DNA of 64,000 bases, taken from Enterococcus innesii (GTDB taxonomy: Bacteria > Bacillota > Bacilli > Lactobacillales > Enterococcaceae). Below the pieces are notes generated by a model. That model made no database searches. It was not told the DNA's origin and worked only from the letters and a program-made list of their open reading frames with translations. The position numbers and the translations under genes were made by a program. Of this stretch, positions 12,229-20,982 are shown piece by piece. The DNA lies in the NCBI GenBank assembly GCA_018982785.1, contig JAHHEN010000001.1, forward strand, positions 124,001 to 188,000. Reading direction: 5' to 3'. Numbering within the stretch: position 1 is the stretch's first letter; every line of letters begins with the position of its first letter.

Positions 12229-14820
12229 TTAGCCGTTATAGGCATCAACGATGATTTGTTTCAATTCAGAGATTAGTGGTTCTTTTGGATTTGCTGTTGT
12301 ACATTGGTCTTCGTAAGCCAATTCAGCCATGCGATCAACTGTTGTATCTAGTGTTTGTTGAGTGACGCCTTGCGCTTTCAAGCTCATGTCGATACCAACA
12401 GATTGTCCTAATTCGTAAACAGCTGTTGCCAATGCTTCAACCAATTCAGCCGTTGTTTTGCCTTTAAGGCCTAAGAATTTCGCAATGTCTGCGTAATCTG
12501 TATCGGCACGGAAGAAGTCATATTTAGGGAACATTGCATGTTTTTGTGGGTCTTTGGCATTGTAACGGATGATGTGCGGTAAAAGAATCGCATTTGTACG
12601 TCCGTGAGGAATACCATATTCACCACCGATTTTGTGGGCTACTGAGTGACAAATACCTAGGAATGCATTGGCGAAGGCCATACCTGCCATTGTTGAGGCA
12701 TTATGCATTTTTTCGCGAGATTCCATATCAGGTGTTTTCACTGATTTTTCTAAGTAGTCAAAGACTAACTTGATTGCTTGTAAGCTCAATCCACGAGTGT
12801 AATCAGAGGCCATTACTGAAACATAAGATTCGATCGCATGAGTCAAAACGTCCATTCCAGTGTCTGCTGTAACAGAAGCAGGTACTGACATTACGAATTG
12901 AGGGTCAACGATTGCTACATCTGGTGTCAATGCGTAATCAGCTAATGGGTACTTCACGTGTGTTTCACTGTCAGTGATAACCGCAAATGGGGTTACTTCA
13001 GAACCAGTACCAGACGTTGTTGGGATACAAACGAATTGCGTTTTTTCTGGTTTGTCGATCTTGTATGTCCGTTTACGGATATCTAAGAATTTTTGTTTCG
13101 CGCCGAAGAATGAAGTATCTGGGTGCTCATAGAACATCCACATGCCTTTGGCAGCATCCATTGCTGATCCACCACCAAGGGCGATCACTGTATCTGGTTT
13201 GAAATCAACCATCATTTTTGTTCCAGCGTAAACGGTGTTTGTTGATGGGTTTGGTTCTACGTCAGAGAAGACTTCGATTTTCACGTCATTTTTACGACGA
13301 GCAAGTACTTCACGAACCGTATCGCAATAGCCGAATTGAACCATACCAGGGTCACAAACGATCATGACACGTTCAACGTTTTCCATTTTCTCCAAGTACA
13401 TTAGAGAGTTCTTTTCAAAGAAGATTTTTGGTGGCAATTTAAACCATTGCATATTATTTCTCCGTTTCGCTACAGTTTTCACGTTGATCAAGTTCACGGC
13501 AGAAACATTTCGTGATACAGAGTTTTTCCCGTATGAACCACAACCAAGTGTCAATGATGGAATCATTTCGTTGTAGATATTTCCGATACCACCTTCTGCA
13601 GATGGTGTGTTAACTAAGATACGGCAAGCTTTCATGCGTAGGCCGAAGGCTAATTGCAAGTCTTCGTTTTCAGTGTGGATCACCGCTGTATGGCCTAATC
13701 CGCCTAAATCAAGCATTGCTTCACATTTTTCGAACGCGTCTTCTGTGTTGTTTGCTTTGATCATTGCTAAAACTGGAGAAAGTTTTTCTCTTGATAGTGG
13801 GTAATCAGCACCGACACCGTCAAGTTCAGCGATCAATAATTTTGTTCCTTCTGGTACGTTGATGCCTGCTAATTTCGCGATATCCATTGCTGAATGTCCA
13901 ACGATTGCTGGATTTACTGCATATTTTCCTTCGTTCATCACGGCATCTTCAAGTTTTTGTAATTCTTTTGCTTTTACAACATAGACTTGATGTGCTTCAA
14001 ATTCTGCTTTCACAGAGGCATAGACTTCTTTATCAACGATCACTGCTTGTTCAGAGGCACAGATCATTCCGTTATCAAAGGTTTTTGATACGATCAAGTC
14101 ATTGACTGCTCGTTTCACTTTCGCTGTTTTTTCGATATACGCAGGTACGTTCCCTGGTCCAACACCTAATGCAGGTTTACCAGTTGAGTATGCTGCTTTG
14201 ACCATGCCTGCCCCACCAGTTGCTAATACGATCGCAATTCCTGGGTGGTTCATCAATAAGCCAGTCGCTTCGATTGATGGATGCTCGATCCATTGCACAC
14301 AGTTTTCAGGTGCCCCAGCAGCGATAGCTGCATCACGAACGATACGTGCAGCTTCTGCTGAACATTTTTGTGCAGATGGGTGGAAAGCAAAAACGATCGG
14401 GTTACGTGTTTTCAAAGCGATCATTGCTTTAAAGATTGTTGTAGATGTTGGGTTGGTTGTTGGTGTTACCCCACAAACGACACCAACTGGTTCAGCGATT
14501 TCGATCAAGCCTTTTTGTTTATCTTCATTGATCACGCCGACTGTTTTGTCATGTTTGATACTGTTCCAAATATATTCTGAAGCGTACATGTTTTTGATCG
14601 CTTTATCTTCATAAATACCACGGCCAGTTTCTTCTACTGCCATTTTAGCTAAAGGCATGTGTTTGTCTAATGCTGCCATTGCCATTTCATGAACAATGTG
14701 GTCCACTTTTTCTTGATCAAAGCTTTCCATTTCTTTTAACGCCACATTTGCCTTCATTGCTAAATCGTCGATCATTGCTTGTACGTCGATTGTCACTTCT
14801 TTTTCCAATGTCTTAGCCAT
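12229..14820 (-). CDS. adhE: Bifunctional acetaldehyde-CoA/alcohol dehydrogenase
   Basis: 863 residues, full length. The N-terminal half is a CoA-acylating aldehyde dehydrogenase with catalytic Cys254 in GMICASEQ. The C-terminal half is an iron-dependent alcohol dehydrogenase with the FLGICHSVAHKIGGEYGIPH metal-binding block. It converts acetyl-CoA to acetaldehyde and then ethanol, reoxidising two NADH during fermentation; the family forms cytoplasmic spirosomes. A near-consensus Rex operator lies upstream, consistent with NADH/NAD control. In enterococci adhE is expected close to yajC; here about 10 kb separates them. Confidence 0.97.
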   Translation of the reverse strand: MAKTLEKEVTIDVQAMIDDLAMKANVALKEMESFDQEKVDHIVHEMAMAALDKHMPLAKMAVEETGRGIYEDKAIKNMYASEYIWNSIKHDKTVGVINEDKQKGLIEIAEPVGVVCGVTPTTNPTSTTIFKAMIALKTRNPIVFAFHPSAQKCSAEAARIVRDAAIAAGAPENCVQWIEHPSIEATGLLMNHPGIAIVLATGGAGMVKAAYSTGKPALGVGPGNVPAYIEKTAKVKRAVNDLIVSKTFDNGMICASEQAVIVDKEVYASVKAEFEAHQVYVVKAKELQKLEDAVMNEGKYAVNPAIVGHSAMDIAKLAGINVPEGTKLLIAELDGVGADYPLSREKLSPVLAMIKANNTEDAFEKCEAMLDLGGLGHTAVIHTENEDLQLAFGLRMKACRILVNTPSAEGGIGNIYNEMIPSLTLGCGSYGKNSVSRNVSAVNLINVKTVAKRRNNMQWFKLPPKIFFEKNSLMYLEKMENVERVMIVCDPGMVQFGYCDTVREVLARRKNDVKIEVFSDVEPNPSTNTVYAGTKMMVDFKPDTVIALGGGSAMDAAKGMWMFYEHPDTSFFGAKQKFLDIRKRTYKIDKPEKTQFVCIPTTSGTGSEVTPFAVITDSETHVKYPLADYALTPDVAIVDPQFVMSVPASVTADTGMDVLTHAIESYVSVMASDYTRGLSLQAIKLVFDYLEKSVKTPDMESREKMHNASTMAGMAFANAFLGICHSVAHKIGGEYGIPHGRTNAILLPHIIRYNAKDPQKHAMFPKYDFFRADTDYADIAKFLGLKGKTTAELVEALATAVYELGQSVGIDMSLKAQGVTQQTLDTTVDRMAELAYEDQCTTANPKEPLISELKQIIVDAYNG

Positions 14821-14910
14821 TGTATGTCCTCCTAGTTTTTAAACAAGTTTTGTTTGTTAACTACTTCACATACAGATCATACAACATCTTTTTCCGTTTG
14901 TAAATAGTTT

Positions 14911-14928
14911 TTGTGATTTTTTTCACAG
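14911..14928. promoter_or_regulatory. Candidate Rex operator upstream of adhE
   Basis: TTGTGATTTTTTTCACAG closely matches the Rex palindrome (TTGTGA, six bases, TCACAA) and lies about 91-108 bp before the adhE start. adhE is a known Rex target in Firmicutes. The rest of the 308-nt gap 14821-15128 is AT-rich with no gene. Confidence 0.75.
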
Positions 14929-15128
14929 TTTATTTTATTTTCTGATATTTAACCGTTTACAAAGCCTTTTCAAGAAAAGAAGTGGACAAAAGTTTCGGTT
15001 TTTATTAAGAAAAATGTCATGTGTTTGATTGAACAAACGGAAGATTTGCGAAAATATTATATCCTTAATAAATATTATTTCTTCATCTTTTTCCCATTTC
15101 CTGTTAAAAGACTAACTCTCTTAAGTAA

Positions 15129-15620
15129 TTATTCATATGACGGCAAATCTAGTACACTCCATTTCTTTAGGCGTTGACTTTTTGCCGTGAATGTATCCTG
15201 TTTGAACACCTCACAAGCTTTTAATACAAGCGGTGATGAATTTTCTTCATTTAGCTGTTCGATTGGAAAAAAAGCTGCACCCAATGAATCTTGTCCTGCA
15301 AATTGAGAAACGTTTTTCTCAAGGTTGCCAGTGGTTGCTTTAATCTCATAAAAGACACAGATGTGATTATTCATGGACATTCCTTGATAGTGCCAGGGGT
15401 ACAGAAAATTAATTGTTCCTAATTGATGATAGCTAGTGACGGTCATGCCGGTTTCTTCTTTAAATTCTCGGCACAGCGTGTCTTCCAGCAATTCACCTGC
15501 CTCCATGCTGCCGCCTGGTAAATCATAGCGGTTTTGATAAGGTCCTGCCTTCTTTTTGATGACGGCCAAGCAGTTTTGTCGAACCAAAATCCCGTAGACG
15601 CCAAATGCTGTATGGTACAT
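15129..15620 (-). CDS. NUDIX hydrolase
   Basis: 163 residues with a complete Nudix box: GGSMEAGELLEDTLCREFKE followed by ETG (about residues 36-58). These enzymes hydrolyse nucleoside diphosphates linked to another moiety with Mg2+. A GAGGAG site precedes the ATG. It stands alone between adhE and the peptidase operon; the substrate cannot be told. Confidence 0.9.
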   Translation of the reverse strand: MYHTAFGVYGILVRQNCLAVIKKKAGPYQNRYDLPGGSMEAGELLEDTLCREFKEETGMTVTSYHQLGTINFLYPWHYQGMSMNNHICVFYEIKATTGNLEKNVSQFAGQDSLGAAFFPIEQLNEENSSPLVLKACEVFKQDTFTAKSQRLKKWSVLDLPSYE

Positions 15621-15723
15621 CTCCTCAACTCCTTTTATCGATCATATATCTTCCAGAAGTAAGAAGCAACAGATTGCCAAGTTTGGCTTAATCCGCTGCT
15701 TTTGCATTTCTAGTAGATGAACC

Positions 15724-15762
15724 AAAAAGACTGCTGGCGAATCCTCTATCACCAGCAGTCTT
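15724..15762 (-). terminator. Terminator of the glycosylasparaginase-M42 operon
   Basis: AAGACTGCTGG pairs with CCAGCAGTCTT; the minus-strand T run corresponds to the forward A5 at 15724-15728. Confidence 0.8.
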
Positions 15763-15773
15763 CTATTAATTGC

Positions 15774-16880
15774 CTAATCGCCTGAAGGAAAAACCCCCGC
15801 CGATTCTTTAAATTCACGAATATCGGAAGCTGAAAGTACATTCAAGAAGGCACACAGCAAATGAATGGTTTGACGATAATCTTCTTTATGAATCACCAAG
15901 CGGGAAGAATGCATATAGCGGGTGGGGATCGACAGCGTCATTGTTGGGATGCCTTTCATTGCTTTATGGATATTGCAGGCATCGGTGCCGCCAACAGTCA
16001 TAAAATCGTGCCGGAAAGATAGCTGCTGCTCAAAAGCGAGTTCTTCCATTTTTGCCACAAGACCGGGATTGCCGATCGTCAATGAATCAAGTACGGAAAG
16101 CACGGTCCCTCCGCCTAATGTCAATCCGCCCTGATCAAACAAGGTATCTTCAGCTGTCGTCACATCCAATGCGATCGCTAAATCCGGTTTGATTTGGTGT
16201 GCGGCCGTGCGTGCACCGCGAATACCGACTTCTTCTTGAGTTGTAGCAGCAAAATAAACATCCACTGCCAATTCTGAAGAAGCTAAGTTTTTCATCACTT
16301 CGATACAAGCTGCTACGCAAACGCGATCATCCCAAGCTTTACCCAGCAAAAAATCAGGATCATTCATTTCACGAAACATCGTATGCGGCGTGACCATATC
16401 CCCAATGGCAATCCCCAGATCTTTTGCAGCTTCTGCTGAGGCCACACCGAGGTCTAAGTAAAAACGATTTGCCGGAATGACGTTGTTTTTCTCGTCTGTC
16501 GGCATACCATGAGGCGCACGGCTTCCGATGACGCCCACAAATTTCTCTCCAGATACTGTGGTGACACGCATTTCCTGTGCCGGCATGACGTGTCCCCACC
16601 ACCCGCCCACCGGTAGAAGTTTTAGATAGCCCGCATCTGTGATTTCTTTTACCATAAAACCTACCTCATCCATGTGAGCAGAAAGCATGACTTTCGGTGC
16701 ATTTTTCTGTGTGCTTTTTTTGATGAGGATCAGCGAACCTAAGGCATCATAGAACAAGTCATCAACATATGGCTGTGTATATGCTTTGACGATACGAGAC
16801 ACTTCTTTTTCCCGCCCGCCTATACCATCAGCTTCACTTAGGGCTTTCAGAAGCTGAATATCTATTGTTTGATTTGTCAT
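15774..16880 (-). CDS. M42-family metallo-aminopeptidase (intact)
   Basis: 368 residues. The metal-binding and catalytic residues of the tetrahedral (TET) aminopeptidase family are present: SAHMDEVGF (His69, Asp71), KAWDDR, TTQEEVG with the paired Glu, ALDVT and YMHSSR. Such enzymes form cytoplasmic dodecamers that trim N-terminal residues from peptides. AGGAG precedes the ATG. It is the last gene of the operon, 12 nt after the degenerate paralogue. The distant relationship to FrvX-type PTS-linked peptidases fits the PTS gene in the same operon. Confidence 0.92.
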   Translation of the reverse strand: MTNQTIDIQLLKALSEADGIGGREKEVSRIVKAYTQPYVDDLFYDALGSLILIKKSTQKNAPKVMLSAHMDEVGFMVKEITDAGYLKLLPVGGWWGHVMPAQEMRVTTVSGEKFVGVIGSRAPHGMPTDEKNNVIPANRFYLDLGVASAEAAKDLGIAIGDMVTPHTMFREMNDPDFLLGKAWDDRVCVAACIEVMKNLASSELAVDVYFAATTQEEVGIRGARTAAHQIKPDLAIALDVTTAEDTLFDQGGLTLGGGTVLSVLDSLTIGNPGLVAKMEELAFEQQLSFRHDFMTVGGTDACNIHKAMKGIPTMTLSIPTRYMHSSRLVIHKEDYRQTIHLLCAFLNVLSASDIREFKESAGVFPSGD

Positions 16881-16892
16881 TAAAATCGTCTC

Positions 16893-17962
16893 CTAGCGGT
16901 TTTCTTCTTTGAAAGAACGGATTGCTTCTTCGTCAAGCTCAGTCAAAAAACGCGCCAAAGCTTGCAGTGCTGTTTCATAGTCGCGGCGGGCAACGACTTG
17001 AGAAGCAGTGTTCTTGTTTCGCACAGACAAACTCGCTAACAAAATAGGACATCCGGTACGCAATTTGTTGAACCAAGCCCCATCTGATGCTTCATAGGAA
17101 AAATAACTCTGACAGGGCAGATTCGCAGTTTGACAAACTGCTTTCAATCGCTCCAGCGGCAAGCGATTTGGCAGAACGGTCGGATTGTAATACGTTAGCA
17201 GAAGGCCTTTACCCAAAAACCTTGCTGATCTTCTTGTTCGTGTTGGTAATCCATTGCCTGGGCAGTATCAAGAACGATCGTAAAATCCGGCACTGTTACA
17301 TTGGCTGCTGTCTGAGCTCCTCTGGTACCGACTTGTTCCTGCACCGTACAGCCGATCATCAGATCGTAGGGCAATTTGACACTAGCAGCTGCCATTGCTT
17401 TGACTAAATCAATGGTTTGACTAACATTGATGCGCCCGTTCCAATTGGACGCAATCCACGCTTGTCCATTGCTGGTTTCTTTCATTTTCGGCGCAAAGGT
17501 CACCATGTCGCCTAAAGTGATTTCCTCCGCTAAAACCACTTCTTTTGTTGAAAAACCAAAATCCAACAGTACTTCATCTTTTTGACTTTTGCCATGATTG
17601 TCTTTATCGATGCCTAAAACCACCCCAAAATACTTTTCACCGCTACGGGTGATTAGCCGAACTTCTTGCCCCAGCAAGCTGTTGACTTCGATTTTTCCCA
17701 TGATGAGTCCGCGGATCAGTCCATTTGCTTCGATTTTTTTCACGAAAAAGCCTGCTTCATCCATATGGGCGCTCACCAGCACTTTAGGAGCCGCCGGCCG
17801 TTCTGATCGAATGACGGCATAAATAGAGCCTAGATTATCGTAGATGATTTCATCGCAATAAGGCGCATACTTTTTTGCCAGTAATGCGGCTATCGGCTTT
17901 TCTCGTCCGGAAACACCAGGTGTATACACGACTTCTTCTAACTGACGCATTAATTCTTCCAT
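16893..17962 (-). pseudogene. M42-like paralogue lacking metal ligands, one frame break
   Basis: About 356 residues once the A run at 17215-17219 is lengthened by one, joining QQGF to LGKGLLLTYYNP. The fold matches M42: APKVLVSAHMDEAGF retains the first His and Asp. The other catalytic positions are changed: KAWDDR becomes ASNWNGR, QEEVG becomes QEQVG, and the final YMHS histidine segment becomes RNKNTAS. It is therefore unlikely to be an active peptidase by itself. It may be a regulatory or structural subunit mixing with the intact neighbour, or may bind rather than cut a ligand. The frame break looks like an assembly error; the residue losses do not. Confidence 0.8.
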
Positions 17963-17975
17963 ATTCTCGCCCTTT

Positions 17976-18497
17976 CTAATAGCAGTGCTGTTCAGCGAAG
18001 GCAGTGATCTCTTGGTGTGCTGCTTTCATTTGGCAAAGCGTCAGCATATCATTCATTGCCTCGGTCAATCCAGTACCGCCTTTTTTCGGCATCTTCACGA
18101 TAGTGACTTGGTCTTTATATGTTTCAATTGCCTGCTGGCACTCTGGCGACATGGCGGCAACTGCTGGGATCTGTACTTTTTCTTCAATGATCTGCGCTGT
18201 TTGGGCAGCCATCTCGCCATACTTTTCATAGTTGAAACAAGGTCCGCATAAGACCGCATCTGCTCCGAGTTTTTGAGCCATAGCAGCAATTTTTAGTGAC
18301 GATTCTTTCGGATTTTGTAAATAATAGTCATCTCCGCAATAAATAGTGGCGAGAACATCGATTTCCTTTTGTTTCAGCAATTTCTCAAACATTTTGACTG
18401 ATCCGATCGCCGTTTTTTGTCCGCCAAGCGGCTGATCACCATGCTCCTTGCCGCCTAATCCTGCTTGAATCTGATCTAATAGAAAAATAATTTTCAT
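17976..18497 (-). CDS. GrdB-like (glycine/betaine/sarcosine reductase component B family) protein
   Basis: 173 residues from the ATG at 18497 (AGAAAGGA upstream); a longer upstream frame overlaps the PTS gene and has no good site. It resembles the N-terminal part of the reductase component B family: MKIIFLLDQIQAGLGGKE, DVLATIYCGDDYY and GADAVLCGPCFNYEKYG. No selenocysteine codon is evident and no partners (GrdA, GrdC, selenium genes) are nearby, so the classical reductase function is doubtful. Operon position between the PTS EIIC and the M42 pair suggests a role in processing the imported compound. Function unknown. Confidence 0.65.
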   Translation of the reverse strand: MKIIFLLDQIQAGLGGKEHGDQPLGGQKTAIGSVKMFEKLLKQKEIDVLATIYCGDDYYLQNPKESSLKIAAMAQKLGADAVLCGPCFNYEKYGEMAAQTAQIIEEKVQIPAVAAMSPECQQAIETYKDQVTIVKMPKKGGTGLTEAMNDMLTLCQMKAAHQEITAFAEQHCY

Positions 18498-18510
18498 GGT
18501 TGCATCCTTT

Positions 18511-19857
18511 CTAAAGCAAATGATCGATGGAAAGATCATCAAAAGATAATTCCAAAGCGTCATTTTTGGCTTTTTCTGCTTCACGTTCTTCCTTCAGATA
18601 TTGTTTGTCCAGCGTCATAATAAACGGATAATAGATCAAGCATCCAATGGCTAACAAAACAAACTGCCAGATTGACGCTACCAGACTACCGGTACTCAAG
18701 TAGCCGGAAAAACCGATCGGAGTTGTCCATGGTAAAGATACCCCTGTTGTATAAGGAATCAATCCAAGATTCGTTACGAGAGTCGACAGCAAAAGATTGA
18801 TCATCGGCACGGCAATAAAGGGAATAATGATAATTGGATTCAATACGACCGGCAAGCCGAAAATGATTGGTTCATTGATCCCGAAAATCCCCGGTACTAG
18901 TGAAAGTTTCCCTAATTCTTTGATTCGTTTTGATTTACAAAACAGCACCATGATGATGACTAGTGACAACGTCGAACCGCCGCCGCCAAAATTGGTAAAG
19001 AAGTTTGAAAATGGATCGGTAAAGATATTCGGTAACGTTTGTCCTGCTTGAAATGCATCTAGATTTTCCATCGTTAAAATACGCAAAATCGGTGAAAAGA
19101 CGGAGTTGGCGACTGCTGGACCATTGATGCCGAAGAACCAGAAAATCGTACATGCCAGACTGTAAATCAATTGGGCAGTCAGTGTATTACCCGCTCCCTT
19201 GAGAGGCATTTGCAAGACATTAAAAATAAAGTCATGTACGGTACCATACGCGGTCAATCCAAATAAAATGTTGATAATAAAGAATAAAAGCATAACGAGG
19301 GCACTCGGGATCAATGCGGCAAATGATTTTGTAACAGCAGGCGGAACCCCATCTGGCATTTTGATCGTCCACCCTTTTTTCGTTGTATAGGCATAGATTT
19401 CAACAGAAAGGATCGCTGTCAGCAAGCCGACAAAAATACCGTTTGTTCCTAAATGATTGAAAGAAAGCCCGCTTATTGGGTCCGCAACGCCTTCAACTAC
19501 CAATTTATTCGGCGTTAAGATCAAAAAGGCGATGACGGCAACGGCTGCTGCTTGGATTGGGTCGGTCTTCTTTTCTCTTCCGTAGGCATAGGCTGTTCCT
19601 AAGCAGGAGAAAAAACCGACCGTATTAAAGACAGAACCGGAAACTCTAGTCACCCATGATTCCCACCCACTGCCAAAGAGACCTGCCCAAAATTCTGACC
19701 ATCCTGGTATCGGGAAATTGGCAAACAGCAAGAAGATCGAGCCAACGATTACCAGCGGCGTTGTGATTAAAAAACCATCGCGTACAGCGATCAAGACTTT
19801 ATTTTGTCCGAGTTTGACTGCCAGAGGCATCAAAATATTTTCAATTTTATTGAACAT
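18511..19857 (-). CDS. PTS EIIC, lactose/cellobiose family
   Basis: 448 residues, about ten membrane segments, with the family N-terminus (FNKIENILMPLAVKLGQNK) and conserved GGGGSTLSLVI and GIFGINEPIIFGLPVVLNP blocks. It is the membrane channel of a phosphotransferase system of the CelB/LacE type. No EIIA or EIIB gene is present in the window, so these must come from elsewhere. It lies directly after the glycosylasparaginase gene and before the GrdB-like and M42 genes. A glycosylated amino acid or disaccharide is a plausible substrate; cellobiose or chitobiose is the conservative alternative. Confidence 0.9.
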   Translation of the reverse strand: MFNKIENILMPLAVKLGQNKVLIAVRDGFLITTPLVIVGSIFLLFANFPIPGWSEFWAGLFGSGWESWVTRVSGSVFNTVGFFSCLGTAYAYGREKKTDPIQAAAVAVIAFLILTPNKLVVEGVADPISGLSFNHLGTNGIFVGLLTAILSVEIYAYTTKKGWTIKMPDGVPPAVTKSFAALIPSALVMLLFFIINILFGLTAYGTVHDFIFNVLQMPLKGAGNTLTAQLIYSLACTIFWFFGINGPAVANSVFSPILRILTMENLDAFQAGQTLPNIFTDPFSNFFTNFGGGGSTLSLVIIMVLFCKSKRIKELGKLSLVPGIFGINEPIIFGLPVVLNPIIIIPFIAVPMINLLLSTLVTNLGLIPYTTGVSLPWTTPIGFSGYLSTGSLVASIWQFVLLAIGCLIYYPFIMTLDKQYLKEEREAEKAKNDALELSFDDLSIDHLL

Positions 19858-19911
19858 TCCATTCTTCCTTTCATCTTGTGTCTTTCATGGTAAAGCTGGT
19901 TGATTCCTTGA

Positions 19912-20858
19912 TCAAACTGGTGCTTTGATTCGTTTTTCATAAGCCTCCAACCATTCTTTCGTGATGGGTTCGATCATGGTTGTCTGCTCAGGTCCTGGTG
20001 TTGCCATAAAAATAGCTGGTTCTTGATTGGTGGTTGCGACACTAAAGGTAAATTCTACATTGGTTGCCACGCCCCAGCGCCCCTGTTTATCTAAGGCGAT
20101 CAGCGAGAAGGCGCCGGCTTTGCCGTAGCGCTTCTTCAATCGCGCTTCAAAGTCGTAAACGGCTTGATCACATGCTTCTTGCGGTGCTAGCCCTGCTCCC
20201 ATCAAACGGACGATCTCGTAGGAAAGGCAGCCTTTCATCAAGTCTTCCCCTAACCCTGTGGCAGCGGCACCGCCGATTTCACTATCCACATAAAAACCAG
20301 ATCCAGATAAAGGTGAATCGCCAACACGACCGCTTTTTTCATAAATAAACCAGAACTAGAGGTTCCTGCTGCCATGCTTTGGTGTTCATCCAGCGCAACT
20401 ACTCCCACTGTATCGTGGCCGTCATAGGGATTGAGGTTGTTGGCAGCGATCTCTGCTTTGCGCTTTTCCCAAATGGTTTTGGCTCGCGGTGTCAACATCT
20501 CTTTGGGCTGGAATCCTTCGGCAAGCGCATAAGCGACCGCTCCTTGGCCGATCCGAAAACTATTGAATTTTTCCTCACTTAGGCGGCGTGCCACGGAAAT
20601 AGGATTTTCCACATCGACGATCCCAGCGACGGCACCAATTTTGAAGGTATCACCATCCATAAAGGCAGCGTCCATTTCCAACACGCCTTCTTCGTTGGGC
20701 AGTCCGCCATACCCCACCGATTTATAAAATGGATAATCTTCCACTGCTTTAATGGCTGTTTCTACTGCATCTTGGCAGGAGCCTTGTTGCTCTAATATTG
20801 CTTTAGCAGCGAGCACGCCATCGTGTGCCATCCGCCATGTAGCAATCATTCCCCACAT
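19912..20858 (-). pseudogene. Glycosylasparaginase (GlcNAc-Asn amidohydrolase), one frame break
   Basis: N-terminal-nucleophile hydrolase that splits GlcNAc-Asn into aspartate and a glucosaminyl amine. The precursor shows the autocleavage site GHDT (Thr150) and AAGTSSSG; lengthening the T run 20334-20339 by one restores SGRVGDSPLSGSGFY, the typical GRVGDSP substrate loop, and then GGAAATGLGEDLM. HDT rather than HGT before the cleavage point favours the glycosylasparaginase branch over isoaspartyl peptidases, though the latter cannot be excluded. The ATG at 20858 has GGAGGG 7 nt upstream. First gene of the operon; GTnTAnAC sites lie in its promoter region. Confidence 0.85.
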
Positions 20859-20890
20859 AAATATCCCTCCATTTTTCATAGCGCTTTCAA

Positions 20891-20926
20891 GTATATTCTA
20901 TACGGTATATACTACTATGTCTATAC
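20891..20926. promoter_or_regulatory. Candidate HutC/GntR operator cluster before glycosylasparaginase
   Basis: Contains the palindrome GTATATTCTATAC (20891-20903), GTATATAC (20905-20912) and GTCTATAC (20919-20926). The last two match the GTnTAnAC pattern of HutC-subfamily GntR regulators. A GntR/UTRA regulator is encoded 1.4 kb away. Confidence 0.6.
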
Positions 20927-20927
20927 T

Positions 20928-20964
20928 AAAAAAAGAGTTTCTCAAAAAAAATGGAAAAACTCTT
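20928..20964 (-). terminator. Terminator after the M20 dipeptidase gene
   Basis: AAGAGTTT (20933-20940) pairs with AAACTCTT (20957-20964), with the T7 run on the minus strand. Confidence 0.75.
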
Positions 20965-20982
20965 CTTCGTTCGTGTCTTCGC

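Noticed and set aside
17976-18497. Selenocysteine-containing GrdB
   Set aside because: No in-frame TGA or insertion structure and no partner genes; the protein is too short for the full component B.
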